Position numbers and translations under genes: made by a program
Shown: positions 1 through 11,719 of the stretch, piece after piece
Position numbering within the stretch: the first letter of the stretch is position 1
Layout: each line of letters starts with the position of its first letter
DNA from: Pseudonocardiaceae bacterium
GTDB taxonomy: Bacteria; Actinomycetota; Actinomycetes; Mycobacteriales; Pseudonocardiaceae
DNA: 64,000 nt
Assembly (NCBI GenBank): GCA_009377865.1
Contig: WHTH01000003.1
Location: 57,963-121,962, forward strand
Reading direction: 5' to 3'
Notes under the pieces: model-generated
What the model was told of the DNA's origin: nothing
The model's input: only the letters and a program-made list of their open reading frames with translations
Database searches by the model: none

Positions 1-58
1 ATCGCGCGGGCTCTGGGACTGCCGCGCGCAGCCACCGCTCCCGAGAAAGGACAGCCCA

Positions 59-1024
59 GTGCAGAGCGACCCAGTGCAAAGCAGCGCAGTGCAACTGGGA
101 CTCGTCGGCCTCGGCCGGATGGGGGCCAACATGCGCGACCGGCTGCGCGCCGCCGGGCATCGAGTGATCGGCTTCGCCCGCACCGCGGAGATGGCCGACG
201 TGCACTCGCTCGACGAACTTGTCAGGGCGCTCGAGCCGCCGCGGGCGGTGTGGGTCATGGTACCTGCCGGGGAGCCGACCAAGCAGACCGTTCGCGACCT
301 CGCCGAGTTGCTCGAGCCCGGCGATGTCGTCGTCGATGGCGGCAACTCGCAGTACACCGACGACCAGGAGCACGCCGAGCTGCTCGCCGGTAACGGCATC
401 GGTTACGTCGACTGCGGCGTCTCCGGCGGAGTGTGGGGCCGCGACAACGGGTATGGGCTGATGGCGGGTGGCGCCACCGCCGATATCGAGCGGCTGCTGC
501 CGATCTTCGACGCGCTGCGCCCGGGCGGGCCACGCGAGGAGGGATTCGCCCACGCCGGCGGGGTCGGGGCGGGCCACTACGCGAAGATGGTGCACAACGG
601 CGTCGAGTACGGCCTGATGCAGGCTTACGGCGAGGGGTTCGAGCTGCTCGACAGCGCCGAGGTCGTCACCGACGTCGCGGCGGTCATCAAGGCCTGGCAG
701 CGGGGCACTGTGGTGCGCTCCTGGCTGCTCGACCTGCTCGTCCGGGCGATGGACGCCGACCCGGGGCTCGACGAGCTGCGCGGCTACGCCGAGGACTCCG
801 GGGAGGGCCGATGGGCGGTGCAGGAAGCGGTCGAGCACGCCGTCCCGGCGCCGGTGATCTCCGCGGCGCTCTTCGCGCGGTTCAGCTCTCGGCAGCAGAA
901 CTCCCCGGCGATGCGCGCGGTTGCCGCGCTGCGCCAGCAGTTCGGCGGGCACGACGTGCAGCAGCCGGCACCGACAGTGCCAGCCGAGCCTGCAGCGCCG
1001 TTGTCGGGGTCCGGCACGGAGTAG
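59..1024 (+). CDS. gnd: 6-phosphogluconate dehydrogenase (decarboxylating), short form
   Basis: NADP/NAD-dependent oxidative decarboxylation of 6-phosphogluconate to ribulose 5-phosphate in the pentose phosphate pathway, cytosolic. The N-terminal Rossmann motif [12 protein letters not shown] is at about residues 14-25, the substrate-binding GVSGGVWG segment near 120, and the catalytic Lys/His/Asn region [11 protein letters not shown] near 175. At 321 residues it is the short YqeC-type enzyme rather than the ~470-residue form. The GTG start follows an AGGAC-type site 7 bases upstream; in-frame GTGs at 77 and 89 are alternatives. Its stop overlaps the recF GTG by one base, so the two are translationally coupled. 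gnd beside recF is the usual arrangement in many actinomycetes near oriC. Confidence 0.93.
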   Translation: MQSDPVQSSAVQLGLVGLGRMGANMRDRLRAAGHRVIGFARTAEMADVHSLDELVRALEPPRAVWVMVPAGEPTKQTVRDLAELLEPGDVVVDGGNSQYTDDQEHAELLAGNGIGYVDCGVSGGVWGRDNGYGLMAGGATADIERLLPIFDALRPGGPREEGFAHAGGVGAGHYAKMVHNGVEYGLMQAYGEGFELLDSAEVVTDVAAVIKAWQRGTVVRSWLLDLLVRAMDADPGLDELRGYAEDSGEGRWAVQEAVEHAVPAPVISAALFARFSSRQQNSPAMRAVAALRQQFGGHDVQQPAPTVPAEPAAPLSGSGTE

Positions 1025-2166
1025 TGCACGTTCGGACGCTCGCCCTCGACAACTTCCGCTGCTGGCAGCATGTCGAGCTCACCCTCGAACCCGGCGTGAC
1101 CGTGCTCGTCGGTGCCAACGGGCAGGGTAAGACCAACCTCCTCGAGGCACTCGGATATCTCGCCACACTGGGATCGCACCGGGTGGCCACCGACGCGCCG
1201 CTGGTCCGGCAGGGAGCCGAGCGAGCGATCGTGCGCGGGACCGTGGTGCACGACGCCCGGGAGCTGACCGTCGAACTCGAGATCGCCCCCGGCCGGGCCA
1301 ATCGTGCCCGGATCAACCGCTCCCCGGTACCGCGCCCCCGCGAGGCGCTCGGCATCCTGCGATGCGTGCTGTTCGCGCCGGAGGACCTCGCGCTCGTTCG
1401 GGGTGATCCCGGGGAGCGTCGGCATTTCCTCGACGAGCTGCTGGTGACGCGCGCGCCGCGGCTGGCGGGCGTCCGCGCCGACTACGACAAGGTACTCCGG
1501 CAGCGTTCGGCACTGCTCAAAACGGCAGGCGCGGCGCGCCGGGCCGGCCGGGGCAGCGTGGATCTGAGCACGCTCGATGTGTGGGACGGCCACCTCGCCC
1601 GGCACGGGGCGCAGCTGCTCGCCGCCCGGCTCGACCTACTCGCCGCGCTCGCTCCGTACGTCGTCGCGGGCTACGCCGGGGTGGCACCCGAATCGCGCCC
1701 GATCGGGCTGCGGTACCGCTCCGGTCTGGGTGATGGGCAGCCCGCCGAAGGCGAGCCCGCCGACGCCGGGGAACTGGAGGCCGCGTTGCTGTCCGAACTC
1801 GGTCGGCTGCGTGACCAGGAGGTCGAGCGAGGGGTGTGCCTGGTCGGGCCGCACCGCGACGACGTGGAGCTCTCGCTGGGCGGGACACCCGCCAAGGGTT
1901 ACGCCAGCCAGGGCGAGTTGTGGTCGTTCGCGCTGGCGCTGCGGCTGGGCAGCTACGAGTTGTTGTGCGCCGATGGCGCCGAGCCGGTGCTGCTGCTCGA
2001 CGACGTCTTCGCAGAGCTGGACCGCAGGCGGCGGGGCCGGCTCGCGGAGGTTGCGCTGGGCGCGGAGCAGGTTGTGGTCACGGCGGCAGTTGCCGAGGAT
2101 GTACCCGAGGAGCTCGTCGGACGACGGTTCGACATCGGGAACGGGGAGGTGAGCCTTGTCTGGTGA
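1024..2166 (+). CDS. recF: DNA replication/repair protein RecF
   Basis: SMC-like ATPase that loads RecA at gaps with RecO and RecR. The Walker A motif GANGQGKT is at residues 30-37. The signature and Walker B region near the C-terminus reads [12 protein letters not shown]. Length is 380 residues, normal for RecF. The frame stays open upstream to 433, but that stretch is antisense-like shadow of gnd; the GTG at 1024, followed by [11 protein letters not shown], matches the RecF N-terminus and overlaps the gnd stop by one base. The downstream dciA start lies inside the last codons of recF, so gnd-recF-dciA reads as one transcription unit. Confidence 0.97.
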   Translation: MHVRTLALDNFRCWQHVELTLEPGVTVLVGANGQGKTNLLEALGYLATLGSHRVATDAPLVRQGAERAIVRGTVVHDARELTVELEIAPGRANRARINRSPVPRPREALGILRCVLFAPEDLALVRGDPGERRHFLDELLVTRAPRLAGVRADYDKVLRQRSALLKTAGAARRAGRGSVDLSTLDVWDGHLARHGAQLLAARLDLLAALAPYVVAGYAGVAPESRPIGLRYRSGLGDGQPAEGEPADAGELEAALLSELGRLRDQEVERGVCLVGPHRDDVELSLGGTPAKGYASQGELWSFALALRLGSYELLCADGAEPVLLLDDVFAELDRRRRGRLAEVALGAEQVVVTAAVAEDVPEELVGRRFDIGNGEVSLVW

Positions 2167-2887
2167 TGACCCTGCTGCACAGCGTGACGACGCTGACCCG
2201 TTCAGCGCCGCTTTGGCTGGGGACAACCCTGTGGACGGTGTGGACAACTCGATCAGTGGCGGCGACGATATCGCAGGTCACACCGGGATGGAGCAGCCCC
2301 AGCCACCTCGCATGGAGCAACCGACGATCGAGGGTGGTGGCCGGCCCGGCGCGCCCGATGACCGCACCGGCGAGCAGCCGCGTGGCGCAGATCTGGCGCG
2401 GTCCGCGCTGCAGGCGGCGCAGTCGGCCGCTCGTGACGCCGGCAGGGCGGCACCAGGGTCACGGCAGCGGCGGGTGACCCGCCGTGGCGCGCCGCGGCGG
2501 CGCCGCGGCTGGTCGGGCTCACGCGGCGACGACCGTGACCCGCAGCCGCTGGGACGGCTGGCATCCCGGCTGGTCGCCGACCGTGGCTGGACCACCAGAG
2601 TCTCCGGTGGACAGGTGTTCGGCCGCTGGGAGCGGCTGGTCGGCGAGGAAATCGCCGAGCACGCCCGGCCGGTCGCACTGCGCGAGGGTGAACTGACCGT
2701 GCAGGCCAGTTCCACGGCCTGGGCCACGCAGCTGCGGTTGCTGCAACGCCAGCTGCTGGGCCGGATCACCGCCGGGGTCGGGCGTGGTGTCGTGACCCGA
2801 CTGCGGGTGCTGGGCCCGGCCGGGCCGAGCTGGCAGTACGGCCCCCGTCACGTGCGGGGTCGCGGCCCCCGCGACACCTACGGCTGA
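2156..2887 (+). CDS. dciA: DciA-type helicase-loading protein (DUF721)
   Basis: Member of the DUF721/DciA family, the ancestral loader or operator of replicative helicase DnaB in bacteria lacking DnaC/DnaI. The first ~120 residues are a low-complexity, Gln/Arg/Gly-rich extension. The DUF721 fold occupies roughly residues 130-225, including [17 protein letters not shown] and the typical strand [14 protein letters not shown]. Start is TTG, chosen because a strong GGGGAGG site precedes it by about 7 bases; it overlaps recF by 11 bases in another frame. The position between recF and gyrB is the canonical one for actinobacterial DciA. The first 30 codons also carry DnaA-box-like sequences (see findings). 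Confidence 0.88.
   Translation: MSGDDPAAQRDDADPFSAALAGDNPVDGVDNSISGGDDIAGHTGMEQPQPPRMEQPTIEGGGRPGAPDDRTGEQPRGADLARSALQAAQSAARDAGRAAPGSRQRRVTRRGAPRRRRGWSGSRGDDRDPQPLGRLASRLVADRGWTTRVSGGQVFGRWERLVGEEIAEHARPVALREGELTVQASSTAWATQLRLLQRQLLGRITAGVGRGVVTRLRVLGPAGPSWQYGPRHVRGRGPRDTYG
2219..2247 (+). promoter_or_regulatory. Cluster of DnaA-box-like nonamers inside dciA
   Basis: Three close nonamers read TGGGGACAA (about 2218), TGTGGACGG (2230) and TGTGGACAA (2239-2247). The last is the exact reverse complement of the high-GC DnaA box TTGTCCACA. They lie within the 5' coding part of dciA, close to the expected origin. A role in DnaA titration or autoregulation is inferred only. Confidence 0.4.
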
Positions 2888-5171
<2,284 letters not shown>

Positions 5172-5375
5172 TGCTTGTCCATAGTGGACCAGCGAAGGGA
5201 CCTCAGCTGTGCGCAGTACAGGCTGTGGCCCTCGCCTGATCCCAGAGCCATCCAGGCCTGGCTCCGGTTTGGCGCTCTCGACGAAGCCGATCGTTCGCTA
5301 CCTACTCGGCCGTAGTGGCGTGTGGTTGCCAGCGCGCGCCGACCGAGCGGCTCCCGCCGACGTCGATGAGGTCGC

Positions 5376-5612
5376 TCAGTCGAAGTCGCCGGCTTGGACG
5401 CCGCTGAGAAATGCGCGCCACTCGGGGCGGGTGAACGCCAGCACCGGCCCGGTGGGATCCTTGGAGTCGCGCATGGCGATCTGGTCGCGTAGCTCGGCGA
5501 CCTCGACGCAATCGGTCTGTTCACTGCCGCCGTTGCTGCGGCTGCTCTTGTGCCACCTCACGCCGGTGAGGTCGGACGAACGCATGGTGCTCGCCTCGTT
5601 TCCGCTGGTCAC
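5376..5612 (-). CDS. DUF397 domain protein
   Basis: Small DUF397 protein of 78 residues with the family's typical features: WHKSSRSNGGSEQTDCVEVA near residues 20-40, then VRDSKDP-like RDSKDPTG and TRPEWRAFLSG near the C-terminus. DUF397 proteins in actinomycetes are usually encoded directly after an XRE/DUF5753 regulator and are thought to be its partner (BldB/WhiJ-type systems). Here the ATG overlaps the stop of that regulator in an ATGA arrangement, which supports the start at 5612 over the internal ATG ten codons later. Exact function is unknown. Confidence 0.88.
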   Translation of the reverse strand: MTSGNEASTMRSSDLTGVRWHKSSRSNGGSEQTDCVEVAELRDQIAMRDSKDPTGPVLAFTRPEWRAFLSGVQAGDFD

Positions 5613-6445
5613 GGGTCATCGGCCAGCCACTGGACGAGGTCTATGGAGTCGTGCGGGCTCAGTGCCTCGGATCGTAGCCGGTCGAACACCAGTTTATACG
5701 CCCGCACCTCGGACTCTTTCTCCAGGTGCGACGCGTTCACGGCGTTCTCCAGGTAGGCGACGCCGGGTTCGTCAGGGTCATCGAAACCGAGCACGGTAAA
5801 CGAACCGTTCATGCCCTGGTGTATGCCGACCGAGACCGGCACCACCTGGAAGCACACTGCGGGCAGCGCGGCCTGGGTTACAAGGTGTCGGAGCTGTGCG
5901 CGCATCACCTCCGCACCGCCGATCGGGCGACGCAGCGCGGTCTCGTCCACGATCGCGACCAGCTCCAGCGAAGGGTCCTCGGTGAGCCGGCGCTGCCGAT
6001 GGACCCGGACCTGCGCGAGACGGTCGAGTTCTGCGTCGGTGCGCTGTGGTGGGGAGGCGCGGAACAACGTCCTGGCGTAGCTGGCGGTCTGAAGCAGCCC
6101 CGGCACGAAGCCGAGCTGGAACTGGTACACCACCGCGGCATCGGCCTCCAACGCGACGAAGCCGGCGTCGCGGAGGCCGTAGGCGTGCCACCAGCCCCGC
6201 TGCCGCGCGGCGCGCACCAGCTCGATGATCTCGGTCCAGTGGTCGCCGCCGACGTCGTAGAGGTCGAGCATGCTGCGCACGCCGTGCACGTCGACACCCT
6301 GGCGCGCGGTCTCGATCCGGCCGAGCTTGCTCGTCGACCAATCCAGCTTTGGCGCCGCCTCCTCCAGAGTGAGCCCGGCTTCCTCACGCAGCCGGCGCAG
6401 CCGGCGCGCGAGCTGGCGTTGCTTCAGCGTCGAGCCGTTGCGCAC
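5609..6445 (-). CDS. XRE-family regulator with DUF5753 (Scr1-like)
   Basis: DNA-binding regulator with an N-terminal helix-turn-helix, residues about 8-65 (LARRLRRLREEAGLTLEEAA and KLDWSTSKLGRIE), and a C-terminal DUF5753 domain from about residue 95 on, containing YQFQLGFVPGLLQT and the later GIHQGMNGSFTVLGF. This is the WhiJ/Scr1 class of actinomycete regulators that work with a small DUF397 protein, here its immediate downstream partner. It is divergent from the RiPP precursor gene across a ~160-base gap, so it is a candidate regulator of that locus. Such pairs are frequent beside ATP-grasp RiPP genes. The start codon is the first possible one in the frame. Confidence 0.9.
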   Translation of the reverse strand: MRNGSTLKQRQLARRLRRLREEAGLTLEEAAPKLDWSTSKLGRIETARQGVDVHGVRSMLDLYDVGGDHWTEIIELVRAARQRGWWHAYGLRDAGFVALEADAAVVYQFQLGFVPGLLQTASYARTLFRASPPQRTDAELDRLAQVRVHRQRRLTEDPSLELVAIVDETALRRPIGGAEVMRAQLRHLVTQAALPAVCFQVVPVSVGIHQGMNGSFTVLGFDDPDEPGVAYLENAVNASHLEKESEVRAYKLVFDRLRSEALSPHDSIDLVQWLADDP

Positions 6446-6603
6446 CCCTCGCCTCCCAGCTCCCAGTCATGCGGTAGGCGATCCTGCCAGCGGGATCCGG
6501 GATGTGGGAACCCATCGGTAACCACCCAGTTCCGCTCCGTCACCCGTAGTCTCGGGCGGCATCGCGTCGCCACCGGCGATGATATTCGGCGAAGTGATGG
6601 GAG
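6446..6603. promoter_or_regulatory. Divergent promoter region between XRE regulator and RiPP precursor
   Basis: About 160 bases between two divergently transcribed genes. It must hold both promoters. I see no strong palindrome; the segment around 6575-6600 is comparatively AT-rich and could contain the precursor promoter. Confidence 0.3.
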
Positions 6604-6609
6604 TTGGCG

Positions 6610-6951
6610 ATGACATGGGAATCAGCACCCCGTTTTCGCGATGAACCATTGGTGCCGGTCGGCGGAAGATTCCCGCTCAGCGGGGCACAGATGCCAGTCA
6701 ACGACGAGCCACCCAGCGGTCCGACGACAAGGCCGTTCGCCCTGCGGTTCGCTCGCGAGCCGAGTCGGGTAGACACCCCGTCGCTGCCTCCGCACCGGTA
6801 CTGCGCGGACCGCCAGATCCTGGTGACCGACGATCTGACCGCCAGGCCCGTCCTCGGGTTTCAGACGACCACGCTCTTCAACAAGGACGGCAAGGACGGT
6901 CCGCAGGAGGACTGGAAGCCGGACCCACCGTTCTTCCACGATGCGTCATGA
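6610..6951 (+). CDS. ATP-grasp-modified RiPP precursor (TgmA-like)
   Basis: Putative precursor of the grasp-target peptide class. It contains the leader motif RPFALRFAR, corresponding to the conserved P-(F/W)-G/A-L-R element of this family, and a C-terminal core rich in Thr, Lys, Asp and Gly (LGFQTTTLFNKDGKDG, then QEDWKPD). ATG 6610 is preceded by GGGAG; TTG 6604 is slightly longer. ATG 6691 would give an 86-residue peptide closer to the usual precursor size, so the N-terminus is unsettled. The stop overlaps the ATG of the maturase gene (ATGA). The gene looks intact although both modifying enzymes downstream are broken. Confidence 0.75.
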   Translation: MTWESAPRFRDEPLVPVGGRFPLSGAQMPVNDEPPSGPTTRPFALRFAREPSRVDTPSLPPHRYCADRQILVTDDLTARPVLGFQTTTLFNKDGKDGPQEDWKPDPPFFHDAS

Positions 6952-7870
6952 CGGTCCTGGTCCTCACCGAGGAGTACGACCCTACGGCGGACCGGGTCGT
7001 GCAGGAGCTGACCCGGCGGGACGTTCCCGTCTTCCGCTGCGACACCGCCTGGTTCCCGGGTTCGCTCATGGTCGACGCGCGCCTGGACGGCGAGGCGTGG
7101 TCCGGGGTGCTTCGTACGCCGCACCGGGTGGCTGCGATGTGCGACCTGCGGTCCGCCTGGTACCGCAGCCCGAGCCCGTTCTCATTTCCGGCTGGCATGT
7201 CCGGGCCGGAGCGCCAGCACGCCGCGTGGGAGGCGAAGTTCGGCCTGGGCGGGGTGCTGGCCTCGCTTCCGGCGCTCTGGGTGAACCATCCGAGTCGCGA
7301 GTCAGACGCGTGCTACAAGCCCCGCCAGCTCGCCATGGCGGCGTGGTGCGGGCTCGCGGTGCCTCAGACCCTCGTGACCAACGATCCGCTGGCCGTGCGC
7401 CGCTTCGGTGAGCGTCTCGACGGCAGCGTCGTCGTGAAGATGTTGGGGTCGAATGCGATCACCGAGAGCGGTGGGACCAAGGTCTGTTACACCCACCCGC
7501 TGACCGAGGCCGATCTGTCCGACCTGTCGGGTGTCGATGTCACGACCCACCTGTTTCAGGAACGCCTTGTCGATAAGGCGTATGAGGTGCGTCTCACAGT
7601 AGTTGGTGACGCGCTGTTCGCGGCCGTCGTCGAGGCGTCGACCGAGGCGGGTCGTGCAGATTGGCGGGCAGACCTCGGTTCGCTGCGCTACCGCGGTCGA
7701 GGTGCCGGAGCCAGTCGCTGACGGCGTCCGCACCTACCTGTCGGCCTTCGGGTTGAGCTACGGCGCCTTCGACTTCGTCGTGGATCATGAGGGTCGCTAC
7801 ACGTACCTCGAGTGCAACCCGGGTGGCCAGTTCGGCTGGATCGAGGCGAGCACGGGATTGCCGATCACCA
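6948..7870 (+). pseudogene. ATP-grasp ribosomal peptide maturase (TgmB-like), frameshifted and 3'-truncated
   Basis: Enzyme class that joins side-chain carboxylates and hydroxyls or amines in RiPP precursors by ATP-grasp chemistry. The first frame runs from ATG 6948 to about 7690: N-terminal MTVLVLTEEYDPTADRVVQE, ATP-grasp part with VVKMLGSNAI and LFQERLVDKAYEVRLTVVGD. The frame then shifts by one base, and the continuation VPEPVADGVRTYLSAFGLSY, DFVVDHEGRYTYLECNPGGQ and IEASTGLPIT appears in another frame. After LPIT the homology stops and, without a gap, becomes the middle of the methyltransferase. The gene therefore has an indel near 7690 and lacks its last residues through a deletion. It overlaps the precursor gene by 4 bases. 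Confidence 0.8.
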
Positions 7871-8557
7871 ATGTTGGTCGCCGCCGATGGTGCCGACGGT
7901 CTGGCCCCGCTCGCCCCGTACGACCGAATCATCGCCACCTGCGCGGTCCCCTGGATTCCGCCGGCCTGGATCGAGCAGCTGCGTCCCGGCGGCGTGATGC
8001 TCGTCGACGTGCGAGGGACGATGTCTGCGGGCAACATCGCCAAGCTGCACCGGCGCGACGGCGACGTGGTGGAGGGCCGGCTCTGGGCCGAGTACGGCGG
8101 CTTCATGGGCATGCAACACGAGCTCGCCGTCCACCCCGGCCGGAGCTGCCCCACCGATACCGCCCACACCATCGAGCGCACCTCGGTCGCGGGTCCGGAA
8201 GTCGTCGGCGGACCAGATGGACCGCTGGCGTTCTTCGTGCAGCTCCACCTCCCGACCGGGACCCAGCTGCGGCAGGCGGGCGAAGGCGACGACCTCGTGA
8301 CCCGGCTGGTCGCCCCGGACGGATCCTGGTCTGACGTCAGCCACGCGTCCGACCCCTCGCACCGTTACCAGGTCGTTGAAGGGGGGCCGCAACCGCTGTG
8401 GCGCATGGTCGAGGCCGCGCTGGAGCGGTACGTGGCGCTCGGCCGGCCAGCGTGGCAGCGTTTTGGGATCACCGCGAGCACGTCCGCGCAGCACGTCTGG
8501 CTGGACAGTCCGGACAGTGGCCTGACCTGGCCCATCGCGGAGACCAGCTTCCCGTAG
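7871..8557 (+). pseudogene. RiPP-system methyltransferase (TgmC-like), N-terminus deleted
   Basis: Remnant of the protein-L-isoaspartate-methyltransferase-like enzyme that accompanies ATP-grasp RiPP maturases. What remains starts at LVAADGADGLAPLAPYDRII and continues ATCAVPWIPPAWIEQLRPGG, MLVDVRGTMSAGNIAKL and a C-terminal domain ending in WPIAETSFP. The usual N-terminal part, including the SAM-binding glycine motif, is missing. It is fused in a new frame directly to the truncated maturase, so one deletion removed the 3' end of one gene and the 5' half of the next. Roughly 228 residues remain, well short of a full-length enzyme. Confidence 0.75.
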
Positions 8558-8828
8558 GGCACGAGCCGTGGTTGTGAGCCAGCTCCCTAATCCGCGCTTG
8601 GCGTCGCGGCGACGGTTCTTGCACGGCCGTCGCGCCGAACAGACGACGTCCACGTAACGCGGTCGTCACCACCAAGTCCTACGACGGGCGCGGGCCGCTC
8701 ACCGTGCGCGCATTCCCGTAGAGCGCGTCGGAAAGGCACGACTGGGTTCCCACCTCGGGCCACGCCAGGTGCGTCCTCCCATCCGGAGGGTAGGGGCCGA
8801 ACCCACCGACACAGGTAGGAGCCGTCAC

Positions 8829-9074
8829 ATGCCACAGGACAATCAGGAACTCTGCTACGACCCACCGGAGCTTGTTGCGGTGTGCCGCGAGGACGAGGAC
8901 GGCGAGGAGCAGCTTGCCGGCTGGGTGATGGTGCTCTCGGACGCGGCGGTGGCCTACGTCCCCGACCGCAACGGGCACGGCGCCATGCTCAGCACACTCT
9001 CGTCGCTGGCCGCCGCGGAGCGAGTGCTGCGCTATGGCGAGCTCTACCTGGCCGAGAGCGGATCGACCAGCTGA
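8829..9074 (+). CDS. Small acidic protein upstream of gyrA, unknown function
   Basis: An 81-residue ORF with a good ribosome site (AGGTAGGAG, 8813-8821) before ATG 8829. The product is acidic, with a CREDEDGEEQLAGWVMVLSD stretch and a C-terminal LAAAERVLRYGELYLAES helix. No signal peptide or membrane segment. I do not recognise the family. It lies directly upstream of the gyrA promoter in the same orientation. Strong RBS and normal GC codon pattern make it likely to be a real gene. Confidence 0.6.
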   Translation: MPQDNQELCYDPPELVAVCREDEDGEEQLAGWVMVLSDAAVAYVPDRNGHGAMLSTLSSLAAAERVLRYGELYLAESGSTS

Positions 9075-9117
9075 CGCCGGGGCCGCGTCGGGTCCGAGGC
9101 GGGGGCACTGTGCCGGG

Positions 9118-9123
9118 TAGACT
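9118..9123 (+). promoter_or_regulatory. Candidate -10 of the gyrA promoter
   Basis: TAGACT in the context GGTAGACTGAA, nearly the same as the element before gyrB at 3029. It leaves a leader of about 85 bases to the gyrA GTG. Gyrase promoters in other bacteria respond to supercoiling; whether this shared element does so here is unknown. Confidence 0.4.
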
Positions 9124-9211
9124 GAACGGGTTGTCCGCAGCGCGTCCGGCCGGGGGTGGATCCCCGCGTTGAGCTGCGGGTGACGCCGACGCCAGCCCGG
9201 GAAGGACCGCA

Positions 9212-11719
9212 GTGACCGAGACCACCCTGCCGCCGGACGGCGACCGTATCGAGCCGGTCGACATCCAGCAGGAGATGCAGCGCTCCTACATCGACTATGC
9301 GATGAGCGTGATCGTCAGCCGAGCGTTGCCGCTCGTCGAGGACGGTCTCAAGCCGGTGCACCGGCGCGTGCTCTACTCGATGTACGACTCCGGGTTCCGG
9401 CCTGACCGCGGCTACAACAAGTGTTCCCGGGTCGTCGGCGACGTGATGGGCAACTACCACCCGCACGGCGACACGGCGATCTATGACGCGCTGGTCCGGC
9501 TCGCCCAGCCGTGGTCGATGCGCTACCCGCTGGTCGACGGGCAGGGCAACTTCGGTTCCCGTGGTAACGACCCGCAAGCCGCGATGCGCTACACCGAGTG
9601 CCGGCTGAGCCCGCTGGCCATGGACATGCTGGCCGACATCGACAAGGACACCGTCGACTTCGAGCCGAACTACGACGGGCGCACCCAGCAGCCCACCGTA
9701 CTGCCGTCCCGCATCCCCAACCTGCTGATCAACGGGGCGGGCGGTATCGCCGTCGGGATGGCGACGAACATACCGCCGCACAACCTGCGCGAGGTGGCCA
9801 GCGGCGTCGTCTACCTGCTCGACAACCCCGACGTCGACGACGCGACGCTGCTCGATGCACTCGTCGAGCGGATCACGGGCCCGGACTTCCCCACCAACGG
9901 GCTGATCGTCGGCACCGAGGGGATCTCGGACGCCTACCGCACCGGTCGCGGCTCGATCCGGATGCGCGGTGTGGTCGAGGTCGAGGAGGACACCAAGGGC
10001 CGTACCACCCTGGTCGTCACCGAGCTGCCCTACCAGGTCAATCCCGACAGCGTCATCGAGTCGATCGCGACGCTGTCGCGCGACGGCAAGCTGGCCGGTA
10101 TCGCCGAGATCAACGACGAGTCGAGCGACCGGATCGGCATGCGCATCGTGATCACGCTCAAGCGCGATGCCGTGGCCAAGGTGGTGCTGAACAACCTCTA
10201 CAAGCACACCCAGCTGCAGTACAGCTTCGGCGCCAACATGCTCGCGATCGTCGACGGTGTGCCGCGCACGCTGCGGCTGGACCAGATGATCCGGCACTAC
10301 GTCCGCCACCAGCTCGATGTCATCGTCCGGCGGACCCGCTACCTGCTGCGCAAGGCGGAGGAGCGCGCGCACCTGCTGCGCGGCCTGGTCAAGGCGCTGG
10401 ACATGCTCGACGAGGTCATCGCTCTGATCCGGCGCTCGCCCACCGTCGACGACGCGCGGACCGGGCTGATCGAGTTGCTCGACGTCGACGAGCTCCAGGC
10501 GAACTACATCCTCGAGACTCAGCTGCGCCGGCTCGCCGCGATGGAACGGCAGAAGGTCGTCGACGACCTCGCCGAACTCGAACGCGAGATCGCGGACTAC
10601 CGGGACATCCTGGACAAGCCGGAACGGCAGCGAAAGATCGTCCGCGACGAGCTGATGGAGATCGTCGAGAAGCACGGCGACGACCGGCGTACCAGGATCG
10701 TCCCGAGCGAGGGCGACGTGTCCGTCGAGGACCTCATCGCCGTCGAGGACGTCGTCGTCACGATCACCCGCACCGGGTACGCCAAGCGGACCCGCACCGA
10801 CCTCTATCGGGCGCAGAAGCGCGGTGGTAAGGGCGTGCAGGGCGCGGGTCTGAAGCAGGACGACATCGTGGGTCACTTCTTCGTGTGCTCGACCCACGAC
10901 TGGATGCTGTTCTTCACGAACAAGGGCCGGGTCTATCGCGCCAAGGCCTATGAGTTGCCCGAGGCCAACCGCAACGCCCGTGGCCAGCATGTCGCGAACC
11001 TGCTCGCGTTCCAGCCCGATGAGCAGATCGCGCAGGTCATGCAGATCAAGGACTACACGGCCTCGCCCTATCTGGTGTTGGCCACCAAGAGCGGCCTGGT
11101 CAAGAAGTCCAAGCTGTCCGACTTCGACTCCAACCGATCCGGCGGACTGATCGGCATCAACCTGCGTGGCGATGACGAGCTGGTCGGAGCGGTGCTGTGC
11201 TCCGGCGACGACGATCTGCTGCTGGTATCCGCGATGGGGCAGTCGATCCGGTTCCACGCATCCGACGAGGCGCTCCGTCCGATGGGCCGGGCCACCTCCG
11301 GTGTCTACGGGATGCGGTTCAACTCCGGCGACGAGCTGCTGTCCATCGGGGTGGTGCACGCGGGACGGTTCCTGCTGGTCGCAACGTCCGGGGGATACGC
11401 CAAACGCACCCCGATCGAGGACTACCCGGTGCAGGGCCGGGGCGGCAAGGGTGTACTGACCCTCCAGTACGACCGCAAGCGTGGCACGCTGGTGGGCGCG
11501 CTCATCGTCCAACTGGACGACGAGCTCTACGCCATCACCTCCAGCGGTGGAGTCATCCGGACTACCGCCAAGGAGGTGCGGAAGGCCGGTCGGCAGACGA
11601 AGGGTGTTCGCCTGATGAACCTCGGCGAGGGTGCGAGCCTGGTGGCCGTCGCACGCAACGCCGACGAGGCGGGTGATCCGGATGCCGGCGGTGCCCAGAC
11701 CGCGGAGGATGATACGTGA
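9212..11719 (+). CDS. gyrA: DNA gyrase subunit A
   Basis: DNA-breaking and rejoining subunit of gyrase. The winged-helix region with the quinolone-resistance-determining segment [14 protein letters not shown] is at residues 83-96; Thr88 occupies the position of E. coli Ser83 and Asp92 that of Asp87. The catalytic tyrosine is Tyr127 in AAMRYTE. The C-terminal beta-pinwheel carries the GyrA box QKRGGKG, needed for DNA wrapping. Length 835 is normal for the subclass. The GTG start follows GGAAGGACCGC. Its stop overlaps the GTG of the DUF3566 gene, implying coupling. Confidence 0.98.
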   Translation: MTETTLPPDGDRIEPVDIQQEMQRSYIDYAMSVIVSRALPLVEDGLKPVHRRVLYSMYDSGFRPDRGYNKCSRVVGDVMGNYHPHGDTAIYDALVRLAQPWSMRYPLVDGQGNFGSRGNDPQAAMRYTECRLSPLAMDMLADIDKDTVDFEPNYDGRTQQPTVLPSRIPNLLINGAGGIAVGMATNIPPHNLREVASGVVYLLDNPDVDDATLLDALVERITGPDFPTNGLIVGTEGISDAYRTGRGSIRMRGVVEVEEDTKGRTTLVVTELPYQVNPDSVIESIATLSRDGKLAGIAEINDESSDRIGMRIVITLKRDAVAKVVLNNLYKHTQLQYSFGANMLAIVDGVPRTLRLDQMIRHYVRHQLDVIVRRTRYLLRKAEERAHLLRGLVKALDMLDEVIALIRRSPTVDDARTGLIELLDVDELQANYILETQLRRLAAMERQKVVDDLAELEREIADYRDILDKPERQRKIVRDELMEIVEKHGDDRRTRIVPSEGDVSVEDLIAVEDVVVTITRTGYAKRTRTDLYRAQKRGGKGVQGAGLKQDDIVGHFFVCSTHDWMLFFTNKGRVYRAKAYELPEANRNARGQHVANLLAFQPDEQIAQVMQIKDYTASPYLVLATKSGLVKKSKLSDFDSNRSGGLIGINLRGDDELVGAVLCSGDDDLLLVSAMGQSIRFHASDEALRPMGRATSGVYGMRFNSGDELLSIGVVHAGRFLLVATSGGYAKRTPIEDYPVQGRGGKGVLTLQYDRKRGTLVGALIVQLDDELYAITSSGGVIRTTAKEVRKAGRQTKGVRLMNLGEGASLVAVARNADEAGDPDAGGAQTAEDDT

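Noticed and set aside
433..1023. N-terminal extension of recF
   Set aside because: The sequence is Arg/Ala/Gly-rich shadow of gnd; RecF homology begins at GTG 1024.
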